From contig NZ_JAUOFB010000006.1 of assembly GCF_030542105.1 (NCBI RefSeq), forward strand, positions 62,001 to 126,000: a stretch of 64,000 nt of DNA, written 5' to 3'. The number at the start of each line of letters is the position of its first letter. The stretch's first letter is position 1. Of the stretch, positions 15,971 through 24,584 are shown piece by piece. The DNA is from Hymenobacter sp. BT730 (GTDB taxonomy: Bacteria; Bacteroidota; Bacteroidia; Cytophagales; Hymenobacteraceae). Under the pieces are notes generated by a model. That model was not told the DNA's origin, ran no database searches, and saw only the letters and a list, made by a program, of their open reading frames with translations. The position numbers and the translations under genes were made by a program.

Positions 15971-17239
15971 ATGGCAGTAAACGACACGCTGGAAGGCACC
16001 CATAAAATCATTGAGTCAGCGAAGGAGCAGGATGCGCGCATCAACCCGATGCACCCGGCCGTCAACGACTTCAACCAGGAGCTGACCACGCTGAACCTGG
16101 GGCCCACGCACCCCGCTACCCACGGCATCTTCCAGAATATTCTGCAGATGGACGGAGAGCGAATTATTTCGGGCGTGCCCACTATCGGCTACATCCACCG
16201 CGCCTTCGAGAAAATTGCTGAGCGCCGGCCTTTCTACCAGATTACGCCCCTGACGGACCGTATGAACTACTGTTCGTCGCCCATCAACAACATGGGCTGG
16301 CACATGACGGTAGAGAAGCTGCTGGGCGTTACGGTGCCCACCCGCGCCCAGTATATGCGCGTGATTGTGATGGAGCTGGCGCGTATCACCGACCACCTCA
16401 TCTGCAACTCCATTCTGGGGGTAGATACCGGCGCATTTACGGGCTTCCTGTATGTGTTTCAGGAGCGTGAGAAGGTGTATGAGATTTACGAGGAAATCTG
16501 CGGTGCCCGCCTCACCACTAACATGGGCCGTGTGGGTGGCATGGAGCGTGACTTTACGCCCGTTGCCCTGCAGAAGCTGCGCGACTGGCTGAAGACCTTC
16601 CCGGCTGTGATGCGGGAGTTTGAGAAGATGTTCAACCGCAACCGCATCTTCATGGACCGCACCCAGAACGTGGGCGGTATCACGGCGGAAAAGGCACTGA
16701 ACTACGGCTTCACGGGCCCCAACCTGCGCGCCGCCGGCGTCGACTACGACGTGCGGGTGATGAACCCCTACTCTTCCTATCAGGATTTCGATTTTGAAAT
16801 TCCGGTGGGCACCAACGGCGACACCTACGACCGTTTCCTGGTGCGCAACGAGGAAATTTGGCAGAGCCTGCGCATTATCAATCAGGCCTTGGAAAACCTG
16901 CCGGAAGGCCCCTTCCACGCCGATGCGCCGCATTACTACCTGCCACCCAAGCAGGCCGTGTACCAGAACATGGAGGCCCTTATCTACCACTTCAAAATCA
17001 TCATGGGTGAGATTGAAGCGCCGGTGGGTGAAGTGTATCACTCCGTGGAAGGTGGTAACGGCGAGCTTGGCTTCTACCTCGTTTCGGACGGGGGCCGCAC
17101 GCCCTACCGCCTGCATTTCCGCCGCCCTTGCTTTATCTACTACCAGGCTTACCCCGAAATGGTGGTGGGCTCAACCCTCTCCGACGCCATCGTGACCTTG
17201 TCGTCGATGAACGTTATTGCCGGGGAGCTGGACGCGTAG
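15971..17239 (+). CDS. nuoD: NADH-quinone oxidoreductase subunit D
   Basis: The 49-kDa subunit, evolutionarily related to [NiFe]-hydrogenase large subunits, lining the quinone pocket with NuoB. It has 422 residues. The conserved region is L-N-L-G-P-T-H-P-A-T-H-G (residues about 41-52), with the quinone-binding His, and G-Y-I-H-R-A-F-E-K follows. Further blocks are R-I-T-D-H-L, M-G-R-V-G-G-M-E-R-D and E-A-P-V-G-E. The C-terminus ends in the usual S-S-M-N-V-I-A-G-E-L-D-A. It is complete. Confidence 0.96.
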   Translation: MAVNDTLEGTHKIIESAKEQDARINPMHPAVNDFNQELTTLNLGPTHPATHGIFQNILQMDGERIISGVPTIGYIHRAFEKIAERRPFYQITPLTDRMNYCSSPINNMGWHMTVEKLLGVTVPTRAQYMRVIVMELARITDHLICNSILGVDTGAFTGFLYVFQEREKVYEIYEEICGARLTTNMGRVGGMERDFTPVALQKLRDWLKTFPAVMREFEKMFNRNRIFMDRTQNVGGITAEKALNYGFTGPNLRAAGVDYDVRVMNPYSSYQDFDFEIPVGTNGDTYDRFLVRNEEIWQSLRIINQALENLPEGPFHADAPHYYLPPKQAVYQNMEALIYHFKIIMGEIEAPVGEVYHSVEGGNGELGFYLVSDGGRTPYRLHFRRPCFIYYQAYPEMVVGSTLSDAIVTLSSMNVIAGELDA

Positions 17240-17261
17240 TTTTTTGCTGAATTTGACTGAT

Positions 17262-17837
17262 ATGGAACCGACTACTGCGCCCGCTAAGCCGCAATTTTCT
17301 GAAGCTGCGAAGGCCGAAATTGCGCGCATTTGCAAGCAATATCCTGAAGAGCGCCGCAAGTCGGCCCTGCTGCCTGTGCTGCACATTGCCCAGGCAGAAT
17401 TTGGCGGCTGGGTAAGCCCCGAAGTACAGGACCTGGTGGCCGAAGTACTGGGCCTGGCCCCGATTGAGGTGTACGAGGTGTCGACGTTCTACACCATGTT
17501 CAACCTGAAGCCGGTAGGCAAGCACGTGCTGGAAATCTGCCGCACGGGCCCCTGCATGCTGCGCGGCTCCGATGAGCTGACCGCTCATCTGGAGCGCATC
17601 ACCGGCGCTAAAGTAGGCGGCGCCCCGTCAGAAGACGGTTTGTTTACCCTAAAAGAAGTGGAGTGCTTGGCCGCCTGCGGCTTTGCCCCCATTGTGCAGG
17701 TGCGCGAGAAGTACTACGAGCAGCTGGACACCCAGGAAGCCGTGGATGCTATGCTCCTGGAGCTGCGCAACCAGGTACACCGCCCGGCGCTGCCGTGGGA
17801 AGAAAATGGCCTCCCAAACGCGCTGGCCAACAACTAA
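17262..17837 (+). CDS. nuoE: NADH-quinone oxidoreductase subunit E
   Basis: The 24-kDa subunit of the NADH-oxidising module, thioredoxin-like, binding the off-path [2Fe-2S] cluster N1a. From the ATG at 17262 it has 191 residues. Cluster ligands are Cys93 and Cys98 (C-R-T-G-P-C) and Cys135 and Cys139 (C-L-A-A-C-G), the correct C-x4-C and C-x3-C pattern. An in-frame start at 17217 would overlap the nuoD end and is unlikely. Confidence 0.95.
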   Translation: MEPTTAPAKPQFSEAAKAEIARICKQYPEERRKSALLPVLHIAQAEFGGWVSPEVQDLVAEVLGLAPIEVYEVSTFYTMFNLKPVGKHVLEICRTGPCMLRGSDELTAHLERITGAKVGGAPSEDGLFTLKEVECLAACGFAPIVQVREKYYEQLDTQEAVDAMLLELRNQVHRPALPWEENGLPNALANN

Positions 17838-17864
17838 CGTCTTTCAGCTTACCGCTCAGAACTT

Positions 17865-19205
17865 ATGGGACGCAAACTGCTGACCGAACATATTAACGTT
17901 GAAGGCATCGAAACCCTGGAGGTATACCGCAAGCATGGCGGGTACCGCTCGGTGGAGAAGGCCATCAAAACCATGACGCCCGATGAGGTGGTGGAAGAAG
18001 TGAAGAAGTCGGGCCTGCGGGGCCGCGGCGGCGCTGGCTTCCCCACGGGCATGAAGTGGAGCTTCCTGGCCAAGCCTGAAGGCGTTCCGCGCTACCTCGT
18101 CTGCAACGCCGACGAATCGGAGCCGGGCACCTTCAAGGACCGTCAGCTGATGTCGAAGCTGCCGCACCTGCTCATCGAGGGCATGATTACGAGCTCCTAC
18201 GCGCTGGGCGCCAACACCTCGTACATCTACATCCGCGGGGAGTTGTTGTACGTGCTGCGCATCCTAGAAAAAGCCATTGCCGAAGCCTACGCGGCCGGTT
18301 ACCTGGGCAAGAACATATTGGGCTCGGGCTACGACCTGGACCTGTACGTGCATCCCGGTGGTGGCGCTTACATCTGCGGTGAGGAAACGGCTCTGCTGGA
18401 ATCCTTGGAAGGCAAGCGCGGCAACCCGCGCAACAAGCCCCCATTCCCGGCCGTGCAGGGCCTGTACGCCCGCCCCACGGTGGTAAACAACGTGGAATCT
18501 ATTGCCGCGGTGCCGGTAATTGTGAACGAGGGTGGCGAGGAATACGCTAAAATCGGAGTTGGCCGGAGCACCGGTACCAAGCTGATTTCGGCCTGCGGCC
18601 ACCTCAACAAGCCGGGCATCTACGAAATTGAGCTGGGCCTGCCCGTTGAAGAATTCATCTATTCCGATGAGTACTGTGGCGGCATCTGGAAAGGCCGGGA
18701 GCTGAAGGCGGTAGTAGCCGGGGGCTCTTCCGTGCCGATTCTGCCCAAAGAGCTTATCCTCAAAACCGCCGCTGGTGAAAACCGCCTGATGACTTATGAG
18801 TCGTTATCGGATGGTGGTTTCGTGACGGGTACCATGCTGGGCTCAGGTGGCTTTATTGCCATGGACGAGACGACCTGCATCGTGCGCAACACCTGGAACT
18901 TCTCCCGCTTCTACCACCACGAGTCGTGCGGGCAATGCTCGCCCTGCCGCGAGGGTACGGGCTGGCTGGAGAAAGTGCTCCACCGCCTGGAGTACGGGCA
19001 CGGCCGCATGGAAGACATCGACCTGCTGGTGAGTGTAGCCAAGCAAATCGAAGGCAACACCATTTGCCCGCTGGGCGAAGCGGCTGCCTGGCCGGTTGCT
19101 GCCGCTGTGCGCCACTTCCGCGAGGAGTTTGAATGGCACGTGACCAACGCCAAAGATGCTGTGCAGCCCGGCGCAGTATTCCCCGGCAAGGCCGTGTTGG
19201 TTTAA
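17865..19205 (+). CDS. nuoF: NADH-quinone oxidoreductase subunit F (NADH/FMN site)
   Basis: Binds NADH and FMN and starts electron transfer. The 446 residues carry the FMN/NADH glycine-rich motif G-R-G-G-A-G-F-P-T-G at 53-62, then C-N-A-D-E-S-E-P-G-T. The central SLBB domain follows. The N3 [4Fe-4S] cluster is formed by Cys355, Cys358 and Cys361 (S-C-G-Q-C-S-P-C) and Cys401 (T-I-C-P-L-G). It lies in normal order after nuoE with a 27-base gap. Confidence 0.96.
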   Translation: MGRKLLTEHINVEGIETLEVYRKHGGYRSVEKAIKTMTPDEVVEEVKKSGLRGRGGAGFPTGMKWSFLAKPEGVPRYLVCNADESEPGTFKDRQLMSKLPHLLIEGMITSSYALGANTSYIYIRGELLYVLRILEKAIAEAYAAGYLGKNILGSGYDLDLYVHPGGGAYICGEETALLESLEGKRGNPRNKPPFPAVQGLYARPTVVNNVESIAAVPVIVNEGGEEYAKIGVGRSTGTKLISACGHLNKPGIYEIELGLPVEEFIYSDEYCGGIWKGRELKAVVAGGSSVPILPKELILKTAAGENRLMTYESLSDGGFVTGTMLGSGGFIAMDETTCIVRNTWNFSRFYHHESCGQCSPCREGTGWLEKVLHRLEYGHGRMEDIDLLVSVAKQIEGNTICPLGEAAAWPVAAAVRHFREEFEWHVTNAKDAVQPGAVFPGKAVLV

Positions 19206-19250
19206 TTTTCTGGTAATTGACTTTCTCTTCCCTCACGGAAGCTTTGAATA

Positions 19251-20258
19251 ATGGCTAAAATAACCTTCGACGGCATCGAGGTGGAAGTTCCGGACGGAAC
19301 CACCATCCTCAACGCAGCCCGCCAGATTGGCGGCAGCATTGTGCCCCCGGCCATGTGCTACTACACGCCCCTGAAAGGCTCGGGCGGCAAGTGCCGCGCC
19401 TGCCTGGTGCGCGTAGCCGCCGGCTCGGCCAAGGACCCGCGCCCCATGCCCAAGCTGGTGGCCTCGTGCGTAACGCCCGTGCAGGATGGGATGATAGTGG
19501 AAAACACTACGTCTGAGCAGGTAATGGACGTGCGCAAAGGCATTGTGGAGATGCTGCTCATCAACCACCCACTGGACTGCCCCGTTTGCGACCAGGCCGG
19601 AGAGTGCGACCTGCAGAACTTCGCCTACGAGCACGGTGTAAGCACCACCCGCTACGTAGAGGAGCGCCGCACCTTCGAGAAAATCGACATTGGGCCGCTG
19701 ATTCAGCTGCATATGACGCGTTGCATCCTGTGCTACCGCTGTGTGTACACCGCCGACCAGCTGACCGACAAGCGCGTGCATGGCGTACTGGGCCGTGGCG
19801 ACGCCGCTGAAATCGGCACGTACATCGAGAACATCATCGACAATGACTTCTCCGGCAACGTTATTGATGTGTGCCCGGTAGGCGCTCTGACCGATAAAAC
19901 CTTCCGCTTTAAGCAGCGCGTGTGGTTCACGAAGCCCGTGAATGCGCACCGCGACTGTGAGAACGAGAAGTGCGGCGGCCGCGTGGTACTCTGGTACAAA
20001 GGCAAAGATGTGCTCCGCGTAACGGCCCGCAAGGACGAGTACGGCGAGGTAAAAGAGTGGATCTGCAACACCTGCCGCTTCGACAAAAAGGAAACCGCTG
20101 ACTGGACCATCGAGGGCCCGGCCCACATTGACCGTTCCTCGGTTATTTCGGCCAACCACTACGAGCTGCCCGTCGTGAATCCGCAGGTAATTGCTGATTT
20201 GCCCGAAAGCTCTATTCGTGATTTGGAGCAGAATCCGCCCATGAAACTGGGTAACTAG
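19251..20258 (+). CDS. nuoG: NADH-quinone oxidoreductase subunit G, short form
   Basis: The cluster-bearing N-terminal part of NuoG, in only 335 residues; the roughly 550-residue molybdopterin-oxidoreductase-like domain of E. coli NuoG is absent. Visible sites are N1b [2Fe-2S] (Cys36, 48, 51, 73), N5 (His106, Cys110, 113, 119) and N4 (Cys158, 161, 164, 208). A further set, Cys236, Cys241, Cys272 and Cys275, sits where the N7-binding region begins in long NuoG. The reading frame is intact and the stop is followed promptly by nuoH, so this is a stable short form and not a frameshift. Similarly short NuoG proteins occur, to my knowledge, in other Bacteroidota. Confidence 0.92.
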   Translation: MAKITFDGIEVEVPDGTTILNAARQIGGSIVPPAMCYYTPLKGSGGKCRACLVRVAAGSAKDPRPMPKLVASCVTPVQDGMIVENTTSEQVMDVRKGIVEMLLINHPLDCPVCDQAGECDLQNFAYEHGVSTTRYVEERRTFEKIDIGPLIQLHMTRCILCYRCVYTADQLTDKRVHGVLGRGDAAEIGTYIENIIDNDFSGNVIDVCPVGALTDKTFRFKQRVWFTKPVNAHRDCENEKCGGRVVLWYKGKDVLRVTARKDEYGEVKEWICNTCRFDKKETADWTIEGPAHIDRSSVISANHYELPVVNPQVIADLPESSIRDLEQNPPMKLGN

Positions 20259-20319
20259 GTTTAGTATACACGGTTCTGCCACCCTTTTCTGAGGGTGATT
20301 TTAAGCAAGCAACTCTCCC

Positions 20320-21399
20320 ATGATAGAAATACCAACCCTGGGCTGGCAATCCATCGTCATCTTCGTTGTATTCGCGCTTTCGCTGCTGATTGCTACGTAT
20401 TGCACCTACGCTGAGCGGGTAATTGCCGCGTTTCTACAGGACCGCGTGGGCCCGGACCGTGCCGGCCCCTATGGCCTGGCCCAACCCCTGGCCGATGCGG
20501 TGAAGATGTTCACGAAGGAAGAATTCTTCCCCGGTGGCGCCAATAAGGCTCTGTTCATCTTCGGCCCCTGCCTGGCCATGATTACGGCCCTCATGTCGTC
20601 GGCGGTTATTCCGTTCGGTAACAACGTAAGCTTCGGCAACAACCTCTTTTTCCTTCAGGGAATTGAGGTGAACATCGGCATGCTGTGGATCTTCGGCGTG
20701 GTTTCGCTGGGCGTATATGGCGTGATGATTGGCGGCTGGGCTTCCAACAACAAGTTCTCACTACTGGGCGCCATCCGGGCAGCTTCCCAGAACATCAGCT
20801 ACGAGCTGGCCATGGGCATGTCGCTGATTGCGGTGCTGATGATTTCCGGCACGTTGTCGCTGCGCGAAATCACGCTGCAGCAGTCCATTGCCGGTGAGTG
20901 GCACTTCTGGAACATTGTGAAACAGCCTTTGGGCTTTATCATCTTCCTGGTGTGCGCTTTTGCCGAAACCAACCGTACGCCCTTCGACTTGCCCGAGTGC
21001 GAGACGGAGCTAGTAGGCGGCTACCACACGGAGTATTCTTCCATGAAGCTGGGCCTATACCTGTTCTCGGAGTACGTGAACATCTTCGTGGTGTCAGCCG
21101 TGATGAGCGTGCTGTACTTTGGTGGCTTTAACTTCCCCTTTCAGTACGAGCTGCGCGACTGGCTGGTGAGCAACCATGATTGGACGCTGGCTTCAGCTCA
21201 GAACCTGATTACCTTCCTGGGTACGGCCGGTCTGTTCCTGAAGATCTTCGCCTTTATCTTCTTCTTCATGTGGATTCGCTGGACTCTCCCGCGCTTCCGC
21301 TACGACCAACTGATGCGCCTGGGCTGGACCATGCTCATTCCCTTGGCCGTAATCAATATCCTCATCACCGGCGGGCTCATCCTGTTCGGGGTGATTTAG
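20320..21399 (+). CDS. nuoH: NADH-quinone oxidoreductase subunit H
   Basis: Membrane subunit that joins the peripheral arm and forms part of the quinone tunnel. It has 359 residues and eight or more membrane helices. Conserved loops are A-Y-C-T-Y-A-E-R-V-like (here Y-C-T-Y-A-E-R-V near residue 27), D-R-V-G-P-D-R-A-G-P-Y-G-L-A-Q-P-L-A-D, and A-E-T-N-R-T-P-F-D-L-P-E-C-E-T-E-L-V-G-G-Y. The last is the acidic loop facing the quinone. The C-terminal R-F-R-Y-D-Q-L-M is also typical. Full length. Confidence 0.95.
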   Translation: MIEIPTLGWQSIVIFVVFALSLLIATYCTYAERVIAAFLQDRVGPDRAGPYGLAQPLADAVKMFTKEEFFPGGANKALFIFGPCLAMITALMSSAVIPFGNNVSFGNNLFFLQGIEVNIGMLWIFGVVSLGVYGVMIGGWASNNKFSLLGAIRAASQNISYELAMGMSLIAVLMISGTLSLREITLQQSIAGEWHFWNIVKQPLGFIIFLVCAFAETNRTPFDLPECETELVGGYHTEYSSMKLGLYLFSEYVNIFVVSAVMSVLYFGGFNFPFQYELRDWLVSNHDWTLASAQNLITFLGTAGLFLKIFAFIFFFMWIRWTLPRFRYDQLMRLGWTMLIPLAVINILITGGLILFGVI

Positions 21400-21434
21400 T
21401 AACTTATCAGTAGCTCCCAAGCTGCTCCCTGACT

Positions 21435-21998
21435 ATGCAACTCACCAACCGAGCCAAGGTACTGGAGAAAAAGCCGATGACGCTGGCCGAGCGGGCATAC
21501 CTGCCGGCTATTTTCCAGGGGCTAAGCATCACGATGCGGCACTTCTTCATGAAGAAGGCCACCATCCGCTACCCCGAAGAAACGCGCCCCTTCTCCCCCA
21601 TCTTCCGCGGCCTGCACGTGCTCAAGCGCGACGAGCAGGGCCGGGAGCGGTGCACCGCCTGCGGCCTCTGCGCCGTAGCCTGCCCCGCCGAAGCCATTAC
21701 CATGGTGGCCGGCGAGCGGAAGAAAGGCGAAGAAGGCCTCTACCGCGAGGAGAAGTACGCCGTCAGCTACGAAATCAATATGCTGCGGTGCATTTTCTGC
21801 GGCCTCTGCGAAGAAGCCTGCCCGAAAGCCGCCGTATACCTGCAGCCCGATAAAATGGCTCCGCCACGCTATGAGCGCGACGAGTTCATTTACGGCAAAG
21901 ACCGGCTGGTAGAGCCCGTGTCGCCTGATGCCCGCTCTATCCGTGGTATTCAGCTGACGCCGGAACAGGCCGAGGCGCTGCGCAGCAAGCTGGCTTAA
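21435..21998 (+). CDS. nuoI: NADH-quinone oxidoreductase subunit I
   Basis: Ferredoxin-like subunit carrying the N6a and N6b [4Fe-4S] clusters that feed N2. In 187 residues the two sites are Cys73, 76, 79, 83 (C-T-A-C-G-L-C-A-V-A-C-P) and Cys119, 122, 125, 129 (C-I-F-C-G-L-C-E-E-A-C-P). The N-terminal amphipathic helix and R-Y-P-E-E-T sequence are typical. It lies in normal order between nuoH and nuoJ. Confidence 0.96.
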   Translation: MQLTNRAKVLEKKPMTLAERAYLPAIFQGLSITMRHFFMKKATIRYPEETRPFSPIFRGLHVLKRDEQGRERCTACGLCAVACPAEAITMVAGERKKGEEGLYREEKYAVSYEINMLRCIFCGLCEEACPKAAVYLQPDKMAPPRYERDEFIYGKDRLVEPVSPDARSIRGIQLTPEQAEALRSKLA

Positions 21999-22050
21999 TT
22001 CAACTCCTCTATGGTGCTGCGCCGGCGCGGCACCACATTATTACTCTGAT

Positions 22051-22560
22051 ATGTCTCCACTCTTTCTCTTCCTGGCATTCGTGGCGCTGCTGAGCGCGCT
22101 GGGCGTGGTGTTTGCCAAAAACCCGGTGCACAGCGTACTGTTCCTGATCCTGACGTTCTTCGCGCTGTCGGGGCACTACCTGCTGCTGAACGCGCAGTTC
22201 CTGGCCGCCGTGAACATCATTGTGTACGCCGGCGCTATTATGGTGCTGTTCCTGTTCGTGATTATGTTCCTGAACCTGAACGTGGATACGGAGCCGCATA
22301 AACCTGCACTGGCCAAAATTGCTGCCGCCGTAGCTGGTGGCTCGCTGCTGCTCATCATGGTAGCCGCCATGAAAGACGTGCAGCCCGCTGGTTACGATGC
22401 CGCTACGTTCAACTCGCAGATTGGCATGGTGGATAAGCTGGGTATGGTGCTTTACACTCAATACCTGTTGCCGTTTGAGCTGGCCTCGGTGTTGTTCCTA
22501 GTGGCTATGGTGGGTGCCGTAATGTTGGGCAAGCGCGAACTGGGAGAGCGGAATTTCTAG
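22051..22560 (+). CDS. nuoJ: NADH-quinone oxidoreductase subunit J
   Basis: Membrane subunit of the proton-pumping arm, 169 residues and five membrane helices. The conserved helix-3 segment V-N-I-I-V-Y-A-G-A-I-M-V-L-F-L-F-V, containing the pi-bulge Tyr/Gly, lies near residues 54-70. The C-terminal G-A-V-M-L-G-K-R is present. Normally nuoK would follow at once, but here a strong terminator follows and nuoK is 22 kb away. Confidence 0.94.
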   Translation: MSPLFLFLAFVALLSALGVVFAKNPVHSVLFLILTFFALSGHYLLLNAQFLAAVNIIVYAGAIMVLFLFVIMFLNLNVDTEPHKPALAKIAAAVAGGSLLLIMVAAMKDVQPAGYDAATFNSQIGMVDKLGMVLYTQYLLPFELASVLFLVAMVGAVMLGKRELGERNF

Positions 22561-22575
22561 ACTTTCTTGTTCTAT

Positions 22576-22613
22576 AAAAAAGCAGCGGCTGAGTTTTCAG
22601 CCGCTGCTTTTTT
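22576..22613. terminator. Terminator closing the nuoA-J operon
   Basis: An 11-bp GC-rich stem (22582-22592 with 22597-22607), loop GTTT, flanked by A6 and T6. It lies 16 bases after the nuoJ stop, so transcription of the first complex I block ends here. Confidence 0.9.
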
Positions 22614-22625
22614 ATGTTTGCCTCC

Positions 22626-23144
22626 ATGGAAATCAAGCTATACAAATCACCTTGGCGAGCAGTAAAGCTTTTATTAGGATCTGGCGCTTTTGTGGCCTTA
22701 GGGGTGTGGCTGCTTCAGCAGGAAAATACGCAGCCATTAATCGTCTGGGCCTGTGTTCTGTTCTTCGGTCTTGGTATCCCGCTGGGCATTTTTCAACTAC
22801 TGGACCGTCGCCCGCAAATCATTATCAATGAGGTGGGCATTTTTGATAGAACCACTTATAAAGGCATTATCAATTGGGAAGTAATTCAGGATGCCTATTT
22901 AGTAAGCGTACACCGGCAGAAAATCCTTTGCCTGGTAGTGCCCGAACAGTTCGAACCCTCCTACCACAAAGGGGTTCTTTCCCAATCCTTAGCGGAGCTT
23001 TCCAAATCCCTGGGGTTTCAGGAGCTGAATATTCCGCTGGGTATGATCAGCATTAATGAGTTGCGCTTGATTGAATTCATTCTGGCCATGGCAAAGGCGG
23101 AGCATCCGTCCCGTGCCACACTTTTGCAGGAGTATCAGGCCTAA
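22626..23144 (+). CDS. STM3941 family protein
   Basis: A 172-residue protein of the STM3941 family (uncharacterised). The ATG at 22626 is preferred to one at 22614 that lies within the T-run of the nuo terminator. Two membrane helices near residues 12-30 and 37-55 (V-K-L-L-L-G-S-G-A-F-V-A-L-G and I-V-W-A-C-V-L-F-F-G-L-G-I-P) are followed by a PH-like soluble domain containing I-I-I-N-E-V-G-I-F and I-N-W-E-V-I-Q-D-A. This layout is typical for the family. Function unknown. It is the first gene of the region that separates nuoJ from nuoK. Confidence 0.75.
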   Translation: MEIKLYKSPWRAVKLLLGSGAFVALGVWLLQQENTQPLIVWACVLFFGLGIPLGIFQLLDRRPQIIINEVGIFDRTTYKGIINWEVIQDAYLVSVHRQKILCLVVPEQFEPSYHKGVLSQSLAELSKSLGFQELNIPLGMISINELRLIEFILAMAKAEHPSRATLLQEYQA

Positions 23145-23180
23145 CCCCCATCTATCACCAGCCTCCCCGGTAGCTTTCTC

Positions 23181-23390
23181 CTAGTATGACTTTACCCGAA
23201 GCCACTTCCGCACCACGTGGCCCTTCCACAGCCACAAACCGGAGAGAATTACCACCGGCATAAACACGAACCGCACGGCAAAAGCAGCCCTCGCAATGCT
23301 GGCCACGGGGCCATAGATAAACCCCAGAATCGGAATGCTGAGCAACAGGTGTAGCCAGCGAATCAGCTTACGTTCGGTTGCAGCTTTCAT
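23181..23390 (-). CDS. Small two-TM membrane protein
   Basis: 69 residues: a basic start (MKAATERKLIRWLHLLLS), a first membrane segment (L-L-S-I-P-I-L-G-F-I-Y-G-P-V), a second (F-V-F-M-P-V-V-I-L-S-G-L-W-L-W-K-G), and a basic C-terminal tail. Small proteins with this R-W-L-H-L-x-L-S-I-P-I-L-G pattern are found across Bacteroidota and are uncharacterised. It is convergent with the STM3941 gene. Confidence 0.65.
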   Translation of the reverse strand: MKAATERKLIRWLHLLLSIPILGFIYGPVASIARAAFAVRFVFMPVVILSGLWLWKGHVVRKWLRVKSY

Positions 23391-23426
23391 AAGGTTTCTG
23401 TGAAAGTGACGGATTGCATTTCACAA

Positions 23427-23460
23427 AAAAGCGGCGACTGATGTCTCAGTCGCCGCTTTT
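23427..23460 (-). terminator. Terminator after the ECF-linked membrane protein gene
   Basis: A perfect 15-bp stem (23427-23441 with 23446-23460), loop TGTC, with a T6 tract on the minus strand, directly after the stop at 23464. Confidence 0.88.
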
Positions 23461-23463
23461 CGT

Positions 23464-23847
23464 TTATTGGGCTTGGGAAGCAGACTGAGGTTGCTCAGCG
23501 GGCATGCGCATCCACGGCGGGCCGCAGCTGGTGCGCATTTTCTGGCGGAATTTCTCCCGCTCTTCTTCCGTCATGCCCTGCATGCGGGTTTCCATTTTAT
23601 TGCGCCAATGTTCCTGGGCACGGGCTTTCCAGGTAGCGCCTCCCCCACCTTTGTGAAAACCGCCGAACAGGATGCGGCTCAGGACCAGCAGCCCCAGGGC
23701 CTGCACAAAGGTGAGTAGTGGCAGGCCGAAAATGGCGGGCATGAGCCAGTTCCAGAGGCTCATCACTACAAAGCCGGCCAGCGCCACAAATAGGGCGGCA
23801 AAAAGAAGGAATTTTAGGCCGCGAAGCAGCCAGAAGGAGCGGTTCAT
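23464..23847 (-). CDS. Two-TM protein encoded next to an ECF sigma factor
   Basis: 127 residues with two membrane helices (residues about 10-32 and 38-60, separated by N-W-L-M-P). A Gly-rich turn (F-H-K-G-G-G-G-A-T-W-K) follows, then a charged helical region (W-R-N-K-M-E-T-R-M-Q-G-M-T-E-E-E-R-E-K-F-R-Q-K-M) and a C-terminal R-T-S-C-G-P-P-W. The helical part recalls heavy-metal-sensor or anti-sigma-associated proteins (E-E-R-x-K-F-R-Q-x-M pattern), but the family is not named. It starts 61 bases after the sigma factor stop on the same strand, so it is probably co-transcribed and may modulate the sigma factor from the membrane. That role is inferred. Confidence 0.7.
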   Translation of the reverse strand: MNRSFWLLRGLKFLLFAALFVALAGFVVMSLWNWLMPAIFGLPLLTFVQALGLLVLSRILFGGFHKGGGGATWKARAQEHWRNKMETRMQGMTEEEREKFRQKMRTSCGPPWMRMPAEQPQSASQAQ

Positions 23848-23908
23848 ATATGAGTTGTTGTCGGGGTGCGAGAAGGAGGTATGACTAGCCGTTAAATCGT
23901 CGGCTTAT

Positions 23909-24517
23909 TTAATCCGTGAAGAGGTCGGTGTAGAGGTCCTGCAGTTTGGTGCGCAGCTGCTGCACGGCGTAGTGCTTGCGCGAAATCAGGGTTTTAAGGG
24001 GCACGCCGGTTTCTTCCTCCATCTGCCGGAAGGTTTTGCCTTCGAACTCATGCCACACAAACACCTGGCGCTGGGCGGGCGGCAGCTCATCCAGGGCATC
24101 CAGAATGGCTTCCATAATGGCCTCACGGGCCAGTGCGGTTTCCGTGGAAGAGTCGGCGGCGGGCAGCACGTCAGCCAACAGCAAGGATTCTTCCGCGTCC
24201 TGGGTGGCATGGAAGGCGGCAGCTTCTTCTAAGGAAGAGGTTTTGGGCCGGCGGTACCGGTCGATGATTTTGTTGCGGGCCACGCGAAATAGCCAGGCCG
24301 CTACCTGCTCCACAGGCTTTACCATGCGGTAGCTTTGCACCAGCTCGTAGAACACATCCTGCAGCACGTCTTCCGCATCGGCCTCATCCGGAATACGCCG
24401 GCGGATGAACGACAGCAGCCGGCCGCGCTGCGCGCGCACGGCCTCCTGTATCTGCTGATCCTGGTGGCCGGCCGTCATGAAGGAGGCGTCGTCGTAAGTG
24501 ATAGGTAGTGTTGCCAT
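23909..24517 (-). CDS. ECF-type RNA polymerase sigma factor
   Basis: A 202-residue sigma-70 family protein with only regions 2 and 4. Region 2 shows E-D-V-L-Q-D-V-F-Y-E-L-V-Q-S-Y (near residues 49-63) and W-L-F-R-V-A-R-N-K-I-I-D-R-Y-R-R (near 74-89). Region 4 shows L-P-P-A-Q-R-Q-V-F-V-W-H-E-F-E-G-K-T-F-R-Q-M-E-E-E-T-G-V near 144-171. The linker is acidic and Ala-rich. It directs RNA polymerase to a set of stress or surface genes. The gene downstream encodes a two-TM protein. A TonB receptor gene lies upstream on the same strand behind its own terminator, so a direct link is uncertain. Confidence 0.9.
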   Translation of the reverse strand: MATLPITYDDASFMTAGHQDQQIQEAVRAQRGRLLSFIRRRIPDEADAEDVLQDVFYELVQSYRMVKPVEQVAAWLFRVARNKIIDRYRRPKTSSLEEAAAFHATQDAEESLLLADVLPAADSSTETALAREAIMEAILDALDELPPAQRQVFVWHEFEGKTFRQMEEETGVPLKTLISRKHYAVQQLRTKLQDLYTDLFTD

Positions 24518-24584
24518 TCTGCTGATACAGACGGACAGGCGAAGAAAATACTTTATTGATGGATGCGCATTTTTTATTCGTCCT

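Noticed and set aside
16016..17116. Long open frame (366 codons) on the minus strand opposite nuoD
   Set aside because: Mirror of a conserved gene in GC-rich DNA, with Val/His/Gly-rich composition typical of antisense frames. Similar long antisense frames occur opposite the M1 peptidase, pruA, TonB receptor and giant protein genes.
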